This document shows, one piece after another, positions 7,651-17,002 of a stretch of DNA of 64,000 bases. Every line of letters begins with the position of its first letter. The stretch's first letter is position 1. The translations under genes were made by a program, and so were the position numbers. The DNA is from a bacterium (GTDB taxonomy: Bacteria > Pseudomonadota > Alphaproteobacteria > Rhizobiales > Aestuariivirgaceae), in NCBI GenBank assembly GCA_022842165.1, contig JALHQC010000008.1, forward strand, positions 1 to 64,000. The letters run 5' to 3'. The notes beneath the pieces were generated by a model that searched no databases, was not told the DNA's origin, and saw only the letters and a program-made list of their open reading frames with translations.

Positions 7651-9063
7651 TCATTTATCCGCCGCGAGATAGACCTCGACGTCGAGGTCGCCCATCGTCC
7701 ACGGCGACTGCTGCTGATGGGTTGCCGCCTTCACCTCGCGCTTGACGCGCCGCATGGCCTGGTCGATTTCGAGGCCGGGTGTGGGCAGATGCTTGACGAG
7801 CGCCGCCGCGAAGGGGCTGTTGCCGTCCGCACCGTCGGAGGCGACCTGGTCTGGCGCCGTGGCGAAGGCGATGTAAGTGCTGGTGTTGACCGGATCGATT
7901 GCCGCAAAGCCACGCTTCCGTGGTTTGGAAACCTTGGCCCCCGCTGTCACCGCGCTGTCGAGATAGGGATTGTCGCGGCAGGCATCGAGCATCACGATCG
8001 ACACCTTCGTGCGGGTCTGCATCAGTTCCAGGATGTCATCAAGGCTGATGGCGGAATCGGACAGGGGCTTGCCCGAGGCGGCGTCGATCTCCGGCGGAAG
8101 AAGATAGTTGAGGCCGTTGACCTGAACGCCATGGCCGGCGAAGTAGAAGAACGACACCGCCGCCCCCTCGGCCCTGTCGGCGAATTCGTCCAGCAGTTTC
8201 ACGAGTTCGTTTTTCGGAACGTCGATCGCATAGACGACGTCGAAACCGAGTGTTTCGAGCAGCGCGCCGACCGCCAACGCGTCGTTGGCGGCATTCGGCA
8301 GGTCGGGCGCATGGCGGTATTGCGAATTGCCGGCAGCCAACGCCACACGCGGACCCTCGAGTTTCGGCAGGCCATGAGTATCGCCAAGCACGAGGCGCTG
8401 GGAGAGCCTTGCCGCCTGCTCCCCAGCCCATGGCGAAAGGCTGACAAGTTGCAGCTTCGCCTTCACGCCCGTGGCCGCGCCCATTCCGACGGCGGCCTGT
8501 TCTTCCCCGATGTCTTCGGAAAGGCGTGCCGACGGGATTGCGGGCTGAACCGCGGGCTCGCCGTTTCCGGAAGGCATTGATGCGACCTGCGTAGGCGGGC
8601 TTGGGGCGGCGATCTCGGCCTCGTCGATCTCCTTGAAGGTGTCGAGTTCCTCTGCAGCGAGGCCCGGCGGCAACGGTACCGAGACCTGCGCCGTCTCGCC
8701 CTGCTGGGCGGCGCGGCGGTACCATTTGAGCGCCTGCGCTGGCGAAGTCTCGCCGCCGATGCCGTCTTCCGCGAGGCGGGCGAGCCAGGCCTGGGCAACC
8801 GCATGGCCCTGCTGCGCGGCGAGCCGGATCAGATCGCGGGCGGCTTTGGGGTCGGCGGCGATGCCGTCGCCCCGCAGCAGATGAACGCCGAGCAGGAACT
8901 GAGCTTCGCCATCTTTGGCCTCGGCCGCCGCCTGGATTTCGGAAAGCGGCCGGGTATAGCCGAGCGTACCCGGCTCGCCGGTCTGCAGCTTCAGATCGTC
9001 GGCCGCTGAGCCAGGAACCCACAATGCGGCGCACAGCAGAGCGGCGAGGGCAGGCTTCAGCAT
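7651..9063 (-). CDS. Exported caspase-fold (peptidase C14) protein with Sel1-like repeats
   Basis: A 470-residue protein beginning with a signal peptide (MLKPALAALLCAALWVPGSA). Residues about 40-125 hold two Sel1-type repeats (EAQFLLGVHLLRGDGIAADP, AQALKWYRRAAQQG), then a linker, then a caspase p20-like domain from about 238: 'RVALAAGNSQYRHAPDLPNAANDA', catalytic His311 in 'FYFAGHGVQ' and catalytic Cys362 in 'VMLDACRDNP'. Both dyad residues are intact. This is the type I metacaspase/orthocaspase class, which usually cuts after Arg or Lys. A signal peptide suggests action in the periplasm, probably together with the ClpP-like protein encoded directly downstream. Confidence 0.88.
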   Translation of the reverse strand: MLKPALAALLCAALWVPGSAADDLKLQTGEPGTLGYTRPLSEIQAAAEAKDGEAQFLLGVHLLRGDGIAADPKAARDLIRLAAQQGHAVAQAWLARLAEDGIGGETSPAQALKWYRRAAQQGETAQVSVPLPPGLAAEELDTFKEIDEAEIAAPSPPTQVASMPSGNGEPAVQPAIPSARLSEDIGEEQAAVGMGAATGVKAKLQLVSLSPWAGEQAARLSQRLVLGDTHGLPKLEGPRVALAAGNSQYRHAPDLPNAANDALAVGALLETLGFDVVYAIDVPKNELVKLLDEFADRAEGAAVSFFYFAGHGVQVNGLNYLLPPEIDAASGKPLSDSAISLDDILELMQTRTKVSIVMLDACRDNPYLDSAVTAGAKVSKPRKRGFAAIDPVNTSTYIAFATAPDQVASDGADGNSPFAAALVKHLPTPGLEIDQAMRRVKREVKAATHQQQSPWTMGDLDVEVYLAADK

Positions 9064-9286
9064 TGCGACATGTCCCGGATGTGCTGGCGGCGGATGAAGA
9101 GGCTACCGCTTTTGACCGCGGGATGCCAAGAACGATTAACGGCCCCGGGCCGCTTCGCCGCCTGCACCTCATGGTTAACGGTTCGCTAATCAGCTGGGGC
9201 CGATAGTGGCGGCTGGCTTCCGGGGCGGCTGTGTGCCGCGCGCCGGACCGCAATTTGAACAAGCGTCAGAAATAGTCATCGGCCCC

Positions 9287-10543
9287 ATGAAGACCTTCCG
9301 GAGCCCTGTTGCGGCGGCACTGCTGGCGTTCACCGCGCTGGCTGCAACCTGCGAGGCCGCGCGCGCGGAGGCCCAGGAACAGCAGCTCGAAACCATCGAG
9401 CAGCAGATCGAAAGCGCCAGGGCCGCGCAGGCGCGGATCGCCGCCGAAATCGCCGCCGCGATCGAGGAGCAGGACAGTGTGGCCGCAAGGCTCGTCGCCA
9501 TTTCGCAGTCGATCCAGGCGCAAGAGGCAACGATTGCCGAGAGCGAGGCCGAGCTTGGCCGCCTCGCCGCCGCCCGCGCCGGCCTGCTGGTGGACCTCGG
9601 CGAAAAGCAGGATGTGCTGTCCGAGCTTCTGGCCGGGCTGCAACGCCTGGAGCAGAACCCGCCGCCCGCGCTGGTGGTCGAGCCCAACGACATTCTCTCG
9701 GCCCTCCGCGGCGCCATGCTGCTGGGAACGATCGTGCCGGAACTTCGCGACGAGGCCGACCGGCTGGTGGCGGAGCTTGACCGGCTGAAACAGCTTGAAG
9801 CCCGCATCGCCGAGCGCAAGGCCTCGGTGGCCGGCGAAATCGCCCGGCTGGAAGCCGCGCGCGGCGACCTCAATGCCCTGGTGGCGCGGAAACGCGATCT
9901 GGTGGCCCGCGGCAGCGCCGATCTCGAGAACGAGAAGGCGCGCATCGCGGCGCTGGGCGAGAAGGCGAAATCGCTGAAACAGCTTCTCGCAGGCATCGCG
10001 GAAGAGCGCAAGCGCGCCGAGGCCGAGCGTTCCGCCAGGGCCGCGGCGGAGGAAAAGGAACGCCTGCGCCAGGAGGAACTGCAGCGCCAGCCGCGCATGG
10101 AATTTGCCGCGGCGAAGGGCAAGCTCGCCTTCCCGGCCCAGGGCCAGATCATGCGCCGCTATGGCGAGAAGGACGGGCTCGGCGTCGAGGCCCAGGGCCT
10201 GATGATCGCCACCCGCAATGGCGCTCAGGTGACGACGCCCGCCGACGGCAAGGTCGAGTTCGCGGGCCCCTTCCGCTCCTATGGCCAGGTGCTGATTCTG
10301 AACCCCGGCGGGGGCTATCGCGTATTGCTCGCAGGCATGAAAAATGTGACGCCCGTCGTTGGCGAGTTCCTGCGGGCGGGCGAACCGGTCGGAGAAATGG
10401 GCGATGGCCCCGCTTCGGTCACACTTTTCGGTGAAGTGGTGACGGACGGCCGTCCTGTACTCTATATTGAGTTCAGGAATAGTTCGGAAGCTATTGATTC
10501 TGGTCCGTGGTGGATCGGCGGTTTGAAAGAGGCGCGTGGATGA
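9287..10543 (+). CDS. EnvC-like murein hydrolase activator (degenerate LytM)
   Basis: A 418-residue exported protein: signal peptide (residues 1-25), a long coiled coil (about 25-275, rich in A/E/R/L) and a C-terminal LytM/M23-type domain (about 300-410). The zinc ligands of active M23 peptidases appear lost: the HxxxD position reads 'EAQGLMIAT' and the HxH position reads 'LYIEFR'. This matches EnvC, which activates periplasmic amidases at the division septum instead of cutting peptidoglycan itself. ATG 9287 is preferred because the signal peptide begins there. The stop overlaps ctpA by 4 bp. Confidence 0.88.
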   Translation: MKTFRSPVAAALLAFTALAATCEAARAEAQEQQLETIEQQIESARAAQARIAAEIAAAIEEQDSVAARLVAISQSIQAQEATIAESEAELGRLAAARAGLLVDLGEKQDVLSELLAGLQRLEQNPPPALVVEPNDILSALRGAMLLGTIVPELRDEADRLVAELDRLKQLEARIAERKASVAGEIARLEAARGDLNALVARKRDLVARGSADLENEKARIAALGEKAKSLKQLLAGIAEERKRAEAERSARAAAEEKERLRQEELQRQPRMEFAAAKGKLAFPAQGQIMRRYGEKDGLGVEAQGLMIATRNGAQVTTPADGKVEFAGPFRSYGQVLILNPGGGYRVLLAGMKNVTPVVGEFLRAGEPVGEMGDGPASVTLFGEVVTDGRPVLYIEFRNSSEAIDSGPWWIGGLKEARG

Positions 10544-11889
10544 AGAAGAGTTCCAAGGTGCAAAATTTCGGTCTGGTTCTGGCAGGTGCGGTGTCCGCAT
10601 CCTTGCTCTGGCACGCCTTCGGCGCGGCCGGTGCGGCCTCGAATGCCGACACCTACAAGCAATTGAACCTGTTCGGCGACGTGTTCGACCGGGTGCGGGC
10701 GGATTACGTCGAGCAGCCCGACGAGGGCCAGATGATCGAGGCCGCGATCAACGGCATGCTGGCATCGCTCGATCCGCATTCGAGCTTCATGAACAAGAAG
10801 CAGTTCCAGGACATGAGCGTCCAGACCCGCGGCGAGTTCGGGGGCCTGGGCATCGAGGTGACGATGGAGAACGGCGTCATCAAGGTCGTCTCGCCCATCG
10901 ACGATACGCCTGCCTCGCGGGCCGGCATCATGGCCAATGACCTGATCACCAAGATCGACAATGTCGAGATCCAGGGCATGACGCTCAATGACGCGGTCGA
11001 CAAGATGCGCGGCAAGGTCGGCACCGAGATCGTATTGACGATCCAGCGCGAAGGCCGCGAGCCCTTCGAGCAGAAGCTGCTGCGCGACCGTATTCGCGTG
11101 CAGTCGGTCAAGTTCTCGATCGAGAACAACGACATCGGCTATGTCCGCATCTCCTCCTTCACGGAGCAGACGCAGGAAGGCCTCGAAAAGGCGATGAACC
11201 ACTTCCGCACCACCATGGGTGACAAGGTGAAGGGTTACATCATCGATCTCCGCAACGACCCGGGTGGCCTGCTCGACATGGCGATTTCCGTGTCCGACTC
11301 GTTCCTCGACCGCGGTGAGGTTGTCTCGACCCGCGGCCGCCATGCCGACGAGACCCAGCGCTTCAACGCCACCAAGGGCGATCTGGCGGACGGCAAGCCC
11401 GTCGTCGTGCTGATCAATGGCGGCTCGGCGTCTGCCTCCGAAATCGTCGCAGGCGCCCTGCAGGATCACAAGCGGGCGACCATCATCGGCACGCGCAGCT
11501 TCGGCAAGGGCTCGGTGCAGACCATCATTCCGCTGGGCGGCGAGGGTGCCTTGCGGCTGACCACTGCGCGCTACTACACGCCGGCGGGCCGCTCGATCCA
11601 GGCCAAGGGCATCGATGCCGATATCGTCATCGAGCAGGAACTGCCGCCCGAGCTTCAGGGCAAGGACGTCTCGACGTCTGGTGAAGCAGGGCTGCGCGGC
11701 CACCTGTCCAACGAGGCCGGCGGCGACGAGGGCGGCGGATCCTCCGCCTATGTGCCGGAAGACCGCACCAAGGACATGCAGATCAAGGCCGCCGTCGACT
11801 TCCTCAACGGTGTCAAGGTCGTCACCAATGTGAAGCCCAAGGAAGAAAAGCCCGCCGACGGCGGAAGTGCCGCCGCCACGCCGAACTGA
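10540..11889 (+). CDS. ctpA: S41 C-terminal processing peptidase
   Basis: A 449-residue periplasmic serine protease with an N-terminal signal anchor (KVQNFGLVLAGAVSASLLW), a PDZ domain (about 90-165: GLGIEVTMENGVIKVVSPID, LITKIDNVEIQGM) and the S41 catalytic core. The Ser lies in 'NGGSASASEIVAGAL' and the Lys in 'IGTRSFGKGSVQT', the usual Ser-Lys dyad. The C-terminal ~70 residues are low-complexity and acidic. The ATG overlaps the envC-like stop (ATGA), a pairing common in alphaproteobacteria. CtpA enzymes trim C-termini of envelope proteins, including peptidoglycan hydrolases. Confidence 0.94.
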   Translation: MKKSSKVQNFGLVLAGAVSASLLWHAFGAAGAASNADTYKQLNLFGDVFDRVRADYVEQPDEGQMIEAAINGMLASLDPHSSFMNKKQFQDMSVQTRGEFGGLGIEVTMENGVIKVVSPIDDTPASRAGIMANDLITKIDNVEIQGMTLNDAVDKMRGKVGTEIVLTIQREGREPFEQKLLRDRIRVQSVKFSIENNDIGYVRISSFTEQTQEGLEKAMNHFRTTMGDKVKGYIIDLRNDPGGLLDMAISVSDSFLDRGEVVSTRGRHADETQRFNATKGDLADGKPVVVLINGGSASASEIVAGALQDHKRATIIGTRSFGKGSVQTIIPLGGEGALRLTTARYYTPAGRSIQAKGIDADIVIEQELPPELQGKDVSTSGEAGLRGHLSNEAGGDEGGGSSAYVPEDRTKDMQIKAAVDFLNGVKVVTNVKPKEEKPADGGSAAATPN

Positions 11890-12027
11890 GGCGGACGAGG
11901 GTTTTCGGGATCAGTCCGGGGCCGGATGCCGCAAGCATCCGGCCTCTTTCATTGGGTTAACAGGACGTTAACGGTTGGCCTTCCAAAGTCGGGTCCAGTC
12001 GAATCACGCCAGGAATCAGTACAGTCC

Positions 12028-13197
12028 ATGTCCCGCGACGAGTTGCGGCAACCTTTGAGAAAACGGAGTTTCCGCGAGCGCGTCTGGTCGAAGCGGCCGA
12101 GCGCTTTTGCGATAGCCTCGGTATCGCTGCTGGCACTGTTCGTGACCGGGGGCATCTGGGTTTCGCGCATTCCGCACCCTTTTGCCGGCGAACCCGTGGT
12201 CGTTGCTGCGATTCCGCCCGCCGAGGAACTGAAGACCGCCTCGACCACCGCGCCTGAGGACAACCCCGAGGATGTGATCGCCGAGAATGCCGGGCTGGCG
12301 GAAGCCCCGGACGAGATGCCGGACGCGCCGCCCGAGCCCCCCGCCTATCAGAACGAAGCCAATATCATCACCGCGCGCAACCGCCCCCTGAAGGCGGCAC
12401 CGGTGGCTGCGGTAACCGAGGATGCCGCCGTGGGGCCCCTGCCCCGCATTTCCCAGCAGGGCAAGAAACCCTCGGACGTCTATGCCCAGGTGACCCCGAT
12501 GGCCGTCACCACTTCGGCCCGGCCCAAGATCTCGATCATCCTCGGCGGCATGGGCCTCAACAGCCGGCTGACCGACAAGGCGATCAAGGATTTGCCAGGC
12601 GACATCAGCTTCGGCTTTGCGCCCTATGGCGAAAACCTGCAGGCCCAGGTCAACAAGGCCCGCGCCAAGGGCCACGAGATCATGCTGCAGGTGCCGATGG
12701 AGCCAGTGGGCTATCCCGGCAGCAATCCCGGTCCAAAAACCCTGCTGAACGATGCCCCGGCGCAAGAAAATATCGACTCGCTGCAATGGCACATGAGCCG
12801 CTTTGCCGGCTATACCGGCATCACCAACTACATGGGCGGAAAGCTTCTCGGCAACGAGGAGGCGCTGCAGCCCGTCATGCAGGAACTAAAGAAGCGCGGG
12901 CTTGTCTATCTCGAGGATGCGACCGTCAACCTGACCTTGTCGCAGAAGATCGTCGAGCGGGTGAAGTTGCCAATGCGCCGCGCCCACCTGGTGATCGACG
13001 CCGAGGCGACCGCGCCCGCCATCGCCGAGGCCTTGAAGAAACTTGAGCAGGAGGCTGAGGCCAACGGCTATGCCATCGGCACCGGATCGGGGCTGGAGGT
13101 GACGATCGATACCCTGGTCGAATGGACGAACTCGCTGCAGGACAAGGGAATTCTGCTGATTCCCATCAGCGCCGCCTACAAGGGACGCGCCAGTTGA
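12028..13197 (+). CDS. Divergent polysaccharide deacetylase family protein (DUF610/YibQ)
   Basis: A 389-residue protein with one transmembrane helix ([19 protein letters not shown], about residues 25-45), a Pro/Glu/Ala-rich linker, and from about residue 165 a NodB-like barrel of the divergent deacetylase family ([61 protein letters not shown]). Function in this family is not established; the position between ctpA and rppH is conserved in Hyphomicrobiales and suggests an envelope role. The stop overlaps the rppH TTG start by 4 bp. Confidence 0.87.
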   Translation: MSRDELRQPLRKRSFRERVWSKRPSAFAIASVSLLALFVTGGIWVSRIPHPFAGEPVVVAAIPPAEELKTASTTAPEDNPEDVIAENAGLAEAPDEMPDAPPEPPAYQNEANIITARNRPLKAAPVAAVTEDAAVGPLPRISQQGKKPSDVYAQVTPMAVTTSARPKISIILGGMGLNSRLTDKAIKDLPGDISFGFAPYGENLQAQVNKARAKGHEIMLQVPMEPVGYPGSNPGPKTLLNDAPAQENIDSLQWHMSRFAGYTGITNYMGGKLLGNEEALQPVMQELKKRGLVYLEDATVNLTLSQKIVERVKLPMRRAHLVIDAEATAPAIAEALKKLEQEAEANGYAIGTGSGLEVTIDTLVEWTNSLQDKGILLIPISAAYKGRAS

Positions 13198-13691
13198 CCG
13201 ACCTGCAGCCCGCTCCCGGCTATCGTCCCTGCGTGGGCGTGATGCTGCTGAACTCGCAAGGCCTCGTGTGGATCGGCCGCCGGGCCGACAAGCAGAATGA
13301 CGAAGGCGAAGGCCACTGGTGGCAGATGCCGCAGGGCGGCATCGATAAAGGTGAGGACTCGAAACTGGCGGCGCTTCGCGAACTGGCGGAGGAAACTGCC
13401 ATCACCGCGACCGAGGTGATCGCCGAGTCGCGCGGCTGGTATTCCTATGACCTGCCGGAACATCTGATCGGCAAATCCTGGAATGGAAAGTATCGAGGCC
13501 AAACTCAAAAATGGTTTGCCTTGCGCTTCCTCGGCGATGACAACGAAGTCAATCTGACGCCGCCCGGCCACAAGCGCGAGTTCGACATGTGGCGCTGGGC
13601 GCCGATGGGCGAGGTTCTGGATCTGATCGTGCCCTTCAAGCGCGGCGTTTACGAACAGGTGATCGCCGAGTTCCGCCACCTGGGCGGTTGA
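13194..13691 (+). CDS. rppH: RNA pyrophosphohydrolase (Nudix)
   Basis: A 165-residue Nudix enzyme that removes pyrophosphate from the 5' end of transcripts to start decay. The Nudix box is intact ([23 protein letters not shown]). RppH-specific words include '[11 protein letters not shown]', '[11 protein letters not shown]' and '[13 protein letters not shown]'. The TTG at 13194 overlaps the previous stop (TTGA) and gives the normal family length; a start further upstream would lie inside the deacetylase gene. Confidence 0.94.
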   Translation: MTDLQPAPGYRPCVGVMLLNSQGLVWIGRRADKQNDEGEGHWWQMPQGGIDKGEDSKLAALRELAEETAITATEVIAESRGWYSYDLPEHLIGKSWNGKYRGQTQKWFALRFLGDDNEVNLTPPGHKREFDMWRWAPMGEVLDLIVPFKRGVYEQVIAEFRHLGG

Positions 13692-13736
13692 AAACCGGCG
13701 CCACAGTTGCGCCATGCGGGCCGTTATCCTGCAGCC

Positions 13737-14543
13737 ATGATCCGGCGGCTTGCTCTTGTCATTCTCGTCCCAGCCGTGCTGGTGGCAGCTTTGGTGCTGG
13801 CCTATCTGGCTTCCGGCCCGGCTCTGCAGGAGGCAGTGCGGGGCAGCATCATCCGTCATTTTCGTGGGCAGGGAGAGGCGATCCGCGTACTGAACCCGGT
13901 GCCGCTCGCCACGCGCCTCGGCGAGAAGGGCTTCGCGCTGGGACAGCCGGTTGTGCTGCGCCTGTTCAAGGAGGAAAGCATTCTGGAACTTTGGATGGCG
14001 CGCCAGGGCCGCTTCGACCTTGCGCTGTCGTTCCCGATCTGCCGCTGGTCCGGCGCACTGGGGCCGAAACTGCAAGAAGGTGACGGCCAGTCGCCCGAGG
14101 GATTCTATCTCGTCTCGCACCGGCAGCTGAAACCTGATTCAAGCTATTACCGCGCCCTCAACATCGGTTTTCCCAACGCCTTCGACAGTGCCCAGGGCCG
14201 TACCGGCTCCTTCCTGATGATCCACGGCGACTGCGTGTCGATTGGCTGCTACGCGATGACCGATGCCGGTATCGGTGACATCTATGCGGCGGTGGAACAG
14301 GCGCTGGCGCGGGGCCAGAAGCATGTGCCGGTGCACATCTTCCCCTTCCGCATGACGGACGAAAACCTGAAGCGGCACGAGGCCAGCAGATGGTCGGCCT
14401 TCTGGCGTAATCTCGCCGAGGGCGACCGGCTGTTTCATACCGGAAACCGGCCACCCCGGGCCTATGCCTGCGGCGAACGCTATGCCTTCGCAATTGGCGG
14501 TGAAGCGCCTGCCGCATCATGCCCGGCAATCACCGCCTGGTGA
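13737..14543 (+). CDS. L,D-transpeptidase YkuD-domain protein
   Basis: A 268-residue protein with an N-terminal membrane anchor (LALVILVPAVLVAALVLAYLA) and a YkuD catalytic domain (about residues 60-200). The active-site motif is intact: 'MIHGDCVSIGCYAMTD', with His and Cys in the HGxxxxxGC pattern. Such enzymes make 3-3 peptidoglycan cross-links or attach envelope proteins; the murein peptide family version (YafK-like) is the closest by length. The start ATG 13737 precedes the hydrophobic anchor. Confidence 0.88.
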   Translation: MIRRLALVILVPAVLVAALVLAYLASGPALQEAVRGSIIRHFRGQGEAIRVLNPVPLATRLGEKGFALGQPVVLRLFKEESILELWMARQGRFDLALSFPICRWSGALGPKLQEGDGQSPEGFYLVSHRQLKPDSSYYRALNIGFPNAFDSAQGRTGSFLMIHGDCVSIGCYAMTDAGIGDIYAAVEQALARGQKHVPVHIFPFRMTDENLKRHEASRWSAFWRNLAEGDRLFHTGNRPPRAYACGERYAFAIGGEAPAASCPAITAW

Positions 14544-14600
14544 GGCTTGCCCCCTGCGGCAAAGCCGCATAATGAGCCGCATCGCAAAGATTCTGGCTCC

Positions 14601-15275
14601 ATGAAATCCCACCACATCATCTTCGACTGCGACGGCGTTCTGGTCGACAGCGAGCCGTTGTCGATGAAGATCGACGTCGAGCTTCTGGCCGAGAACGGCG
14701 TGATGATGAGTGAGGAAGAGGCCCATGCGCGCTTCGTCGGCAAGACCTTTGCCGCGATGATCGATGAGGTTTCACACGAATTCGGCGCCAGCTTTCCGGC
14801 CGATACCTCGGCCCAGAAGGACCTGCGGCTGCTGGCCCTCTACGAGCGCGAACTGAAAATGGTGCCGGGCGTGGCGGAGGCGCTCGCGGCGATCGGGCAC
14901 CACCATTACAGCGTCGCCTCGAACTCGCCCGCCGAACGCGTGGCGGCGGCGCTGCGCATCACCGGGCTCACGCCATATTTCGGCGAGCGCATTACCTCCT
15001 TCGAGCATGTGGCGCGCCCGAAGCCCGAGCCCGACGTGTTCATCGAGGCGGCAAACCGGGCCGGCTACCGCCCAAAGGATTGTATCGTCATCGAGGATTC
15101 GGTCACCGGCGTTACCGCGGCTTACCGCGCCGGTTGCCACGTGCTGGGCTTCACCGGCACGAACCCCGAGCCACATGCGCAGGAATTGAAGCTCAAGGCA
15201 GCGGGCGCCAGCTTCACCTTCTCCGCGATGTCTGTTCTTCCGGGCTTGGTGAAGGGCTTTCTTCACGACGCCTGA
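14601..15275 (+). CDS. HAD-superfamily phosphatase (beta-phosphoglucomutase-like)
   Basis: A 224-residue HAD hydrolase. Motif I is 'IIFDCDGVLVDSEP' (nucleophile and acid Asp), motif II is the Ser of 'SVASNSPAERV', motif III the Lys of 'ARPKPEPDVF', and motif IV the acidic pair in 'VIEDSVTGV'. The C1 cap is helical, as in sugar-phosphate phosphatases and mutases. The substrate cannot be read from the sequence. The neighbours give no pathway hint. Confidence 0.88.
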   Translation: MKSHHIIFDCDGVLVDSEPLSMKIDVELLAENGVMMSEEEAHARFVGKTFAAMIDEVSHEFGASFPADTSAQKDLRLLALYERELKMVPGVAEALAAIGHHHYSVASNSPAERVAAALRITGLTPYFGERITSFEHVARPKPEPDVFIEAANRAGYRPKDCIVIEDSVTGVTAAYRAGCHVLGFTGTNPEPHAQELKLKAAGASFTFSAMSVLPGLVKGFLHDA

Positions 15276-15523
15276 GGAATCCTTTGACATTGCACTGCAA
15301 CACGTCCATATGGACCCCGTCGCCCCTGCCGTTCAGGGATACGTGAGGCGCACTTCGAACTGGAAGTGCAGCCGTTCCGGCCGAAGGCGAAACCCCGAAC
15401 ATTCCTTTCACGTGGGAAGGTTTAAGCGCCCTCCAGGCTTGTGCCGCGGAATCCTCCGCGCCAGGCCGATTCGGACATGGTTTGCGCTTTTCCCCACAGT
15501 TCCGATACAGAAAGACTTGATAC
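15276..15523 (+). promoter_or_regulatory. Structured leader upstream of rhlE
   Basis: This 248-bp gap holds no gene but has two compact inverted repeats: gcacttc/gaagtgc at 15350-15369 (6-base loop, extendable past a one-base bulge) and cgcgga/tccgcg at 15445-15460 (4-base loop). They could fold in the 5' untranslated region of the GTG-initiated helicase gene. I see no strong Shine-Dalgarno sequence directly before the GTG. Regulation by the leader is inference. Confidence 0.35.
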
Positions 15524-16939
15524 GTGACGTCATTTGCTGACCTCAACCTCTCCCAACCCCTCCTCAAGGCGCTGGCCGCCGAGGGTTATGAAAACCCCAC
15601 CCCCATTCAGGCCCAGGCCATTCCCTTGCTGCTGCAGGGACGTGACCTTCTCGGCATCGCCCAGACCGGCACTGGCAAGACTGCGGCCTTCGCACTTCCC
15701 ATGCTTGAAAAGCTCTCGCAGAAGACCGAGCGCGCGGCACGCGGCACCTGCCGGGCACTGATCCTGTCGCCCACCCGCGAGTTGGCCGCCCAGATTGCCG
15801 ACTCGTTCCGCACCTATGGCAAGAACCTCAAGGTTTCCCGCGCCGTCGTCTTCGGCGGCGTCTCGCTCGGCAAGCAGATCGAAATCCTGCGCGGCGGTGT
15901 TGACGTTCTGGTGGCGACACCGGGCCGTCTCGTCGACCTGATCGAGCGCAAGGCCGTGACGCTGGCCCATGTCGAGGTTTTCGTCCTCGACGAAGTGGAC
16001 CAGATGCTGGATTTGGGCTTCATCCACGCCATCCGCAAGATCACCGCCATGCTGCCGAAGAAGCGCCAGAACCTGTTCTTCTCGGCCACCATGCCGAAGG
16101 AGATCGCAGGCCTTGCCGCCTCGCTGCTGACCGATCCTGCCCGCGTCGAAGTGGCCCCGGTGGCGACGACCGCCGAGCGTGTCAACCAGAGCGTCATCCA
16201 TGTCGAGCCGGGTGCCAAGCCGAAGCTGCTGGCCGAACTGCTCAAAGACAACAACATGACCCGTACGCTGGTGTTCACCCGCACCAAGCACGGCGCCGAC
16301 AAGGTGATGAAGCACTTGTCCAACGCCGGCTTCACGGCGGCGGCGATCCATGGCAACAAGTCCCAGGCCAACCGCGAGAAGGCGCTGGCCGGCTTCAAGC
16401 AGGGCAAGATCCTGGTGCTGGTGGCAACCGACATCGCCGCGCGCGGCATCGACGTCGACGCGGTCAGCCATGTCATCAACTACGATCTGCCGCATGTGCC
16501 GGAATCCTATGTCCACCGCATCGGCCGCACGGCGCGCGCCGGAGCCGAAGGGTCAGCCATCGCCTTCTGCACGCCGGAAGACCGTGGGCTCCTGCGCGAC
16601 ATCGAGAAGACGATCCGCACATCCGTGCCTGTCGTCGAGCATGCGCTGGGCCTCAGCAATGTGCAGACGCTGGCCCCGACCTTCGGCTGGAACCCCGCGG
16701 GCAAGGGCGGAAAGCCCGCCGGCCGGCCCCACGGTGGAAAGCCCTTCGGCGCCAAGGGCAACACCCGCAACCGCAATCATGGCGGCGGCGCGCCCAAGTC
16801 ATCCGAAGGTGCTGGATATCAAGGCAAGCCCAAGCCCCACCGCGGCAGCGCTACTGGCGCGGGCAGCGGCAAGCCGAGGCGTCCGGCCGCCAGCAGCGGC
16901 GGCAGCTGGATGACCGACCTCGGCAAGCGCCAGGCCTGA
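15524..16939 (+). CDS. rhlE: DEAD-box ATP-dependent RNA helicase, RhlE type
   Basis: A 471-residue helicase with all core motifs: Q motif (FADLNLSQPLLKALAAEGYENPTPIQ region), motif I 'AQTGTGKT', Ia 'PTRELAAQ', Ib 'TPGRL', motif II 'DEVD' (DEAD variant with Val), motif III 'SAT', and motif VI 'HRIGRTARAG'. The C-terminal ~90 residues are a Gly/Lys/Arg-rich tail typical of RhlE. The start is GTG. Such helicases unwind RNA during ribosome assembly, decay and cold adaptation. The gene ends before a factor-independent terminator at 16969. Confidence 0.94.
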   Translation: MTSFADLNLSQPLLKALAAEGYENPTPIQAQAIPLLLQGRDLLGIAQTGTGKTAAFALPMLEKLSQKTERAARGTCRALILSPTRELAAQIADSFRTYGKNLKVSRAVVFGGVSLGKQIEILRGGVDVLVATPGRLVDLIERKAVTLAHVEVFVLDEVDQMLDLGFIHAIRKITAMLPKKRQNLFFSATMPKEIAGLAASLLTDPARVEVAPVATTAERVNQSVIHVEPGAKPKLLAELLKDNNMTRTLVFTRTKHGADKVMKHLSNAGFTAAAIHGNKSQANREKALAGFKQGKILVLVATDIAARGIDVDAVSHVINYDLPHVPESYVHRIGRTARAGAEGSAIAFCTPEDRGLLRDIEKTIRTSVPVVEHALGLSNVQTLAPTFGWNPAGKGGKPAGRPHGGKPFGAKGNTRNRNHGGGAPKSSEGAGYQGKPKPHRGSATGAGSGKPRRPAASSGGSWMTDLGKRQA

Positions 16940-16968
16940 TTGCGGCCAGCGAGGATTGACATTAGAGT

Positions 16969-17001
16969 CCGGAATCACGGCAGGTGATTTCGGGCTTTTT
17001 T
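16969..17001 (+). terminator. Factor-independent terminator after rhlE
   Basis: Arms 16969-16978 and 16984-16993 pair over 10 positions with one G-U, with a 5-base loop, followed by GGC and a run of six T (16996-17001). The T run ends one base before the next gene's ATG. Confidence 0.75.
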
Positions 17002-17002
17002 C

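Noticed and set aside
16956-16961. TTGACA as -35 box for the TMEM43 gene
   Set aside because: No -10 hexamer occurs at 16-18 bp; the expected place is inside the rhlE terminator stem.
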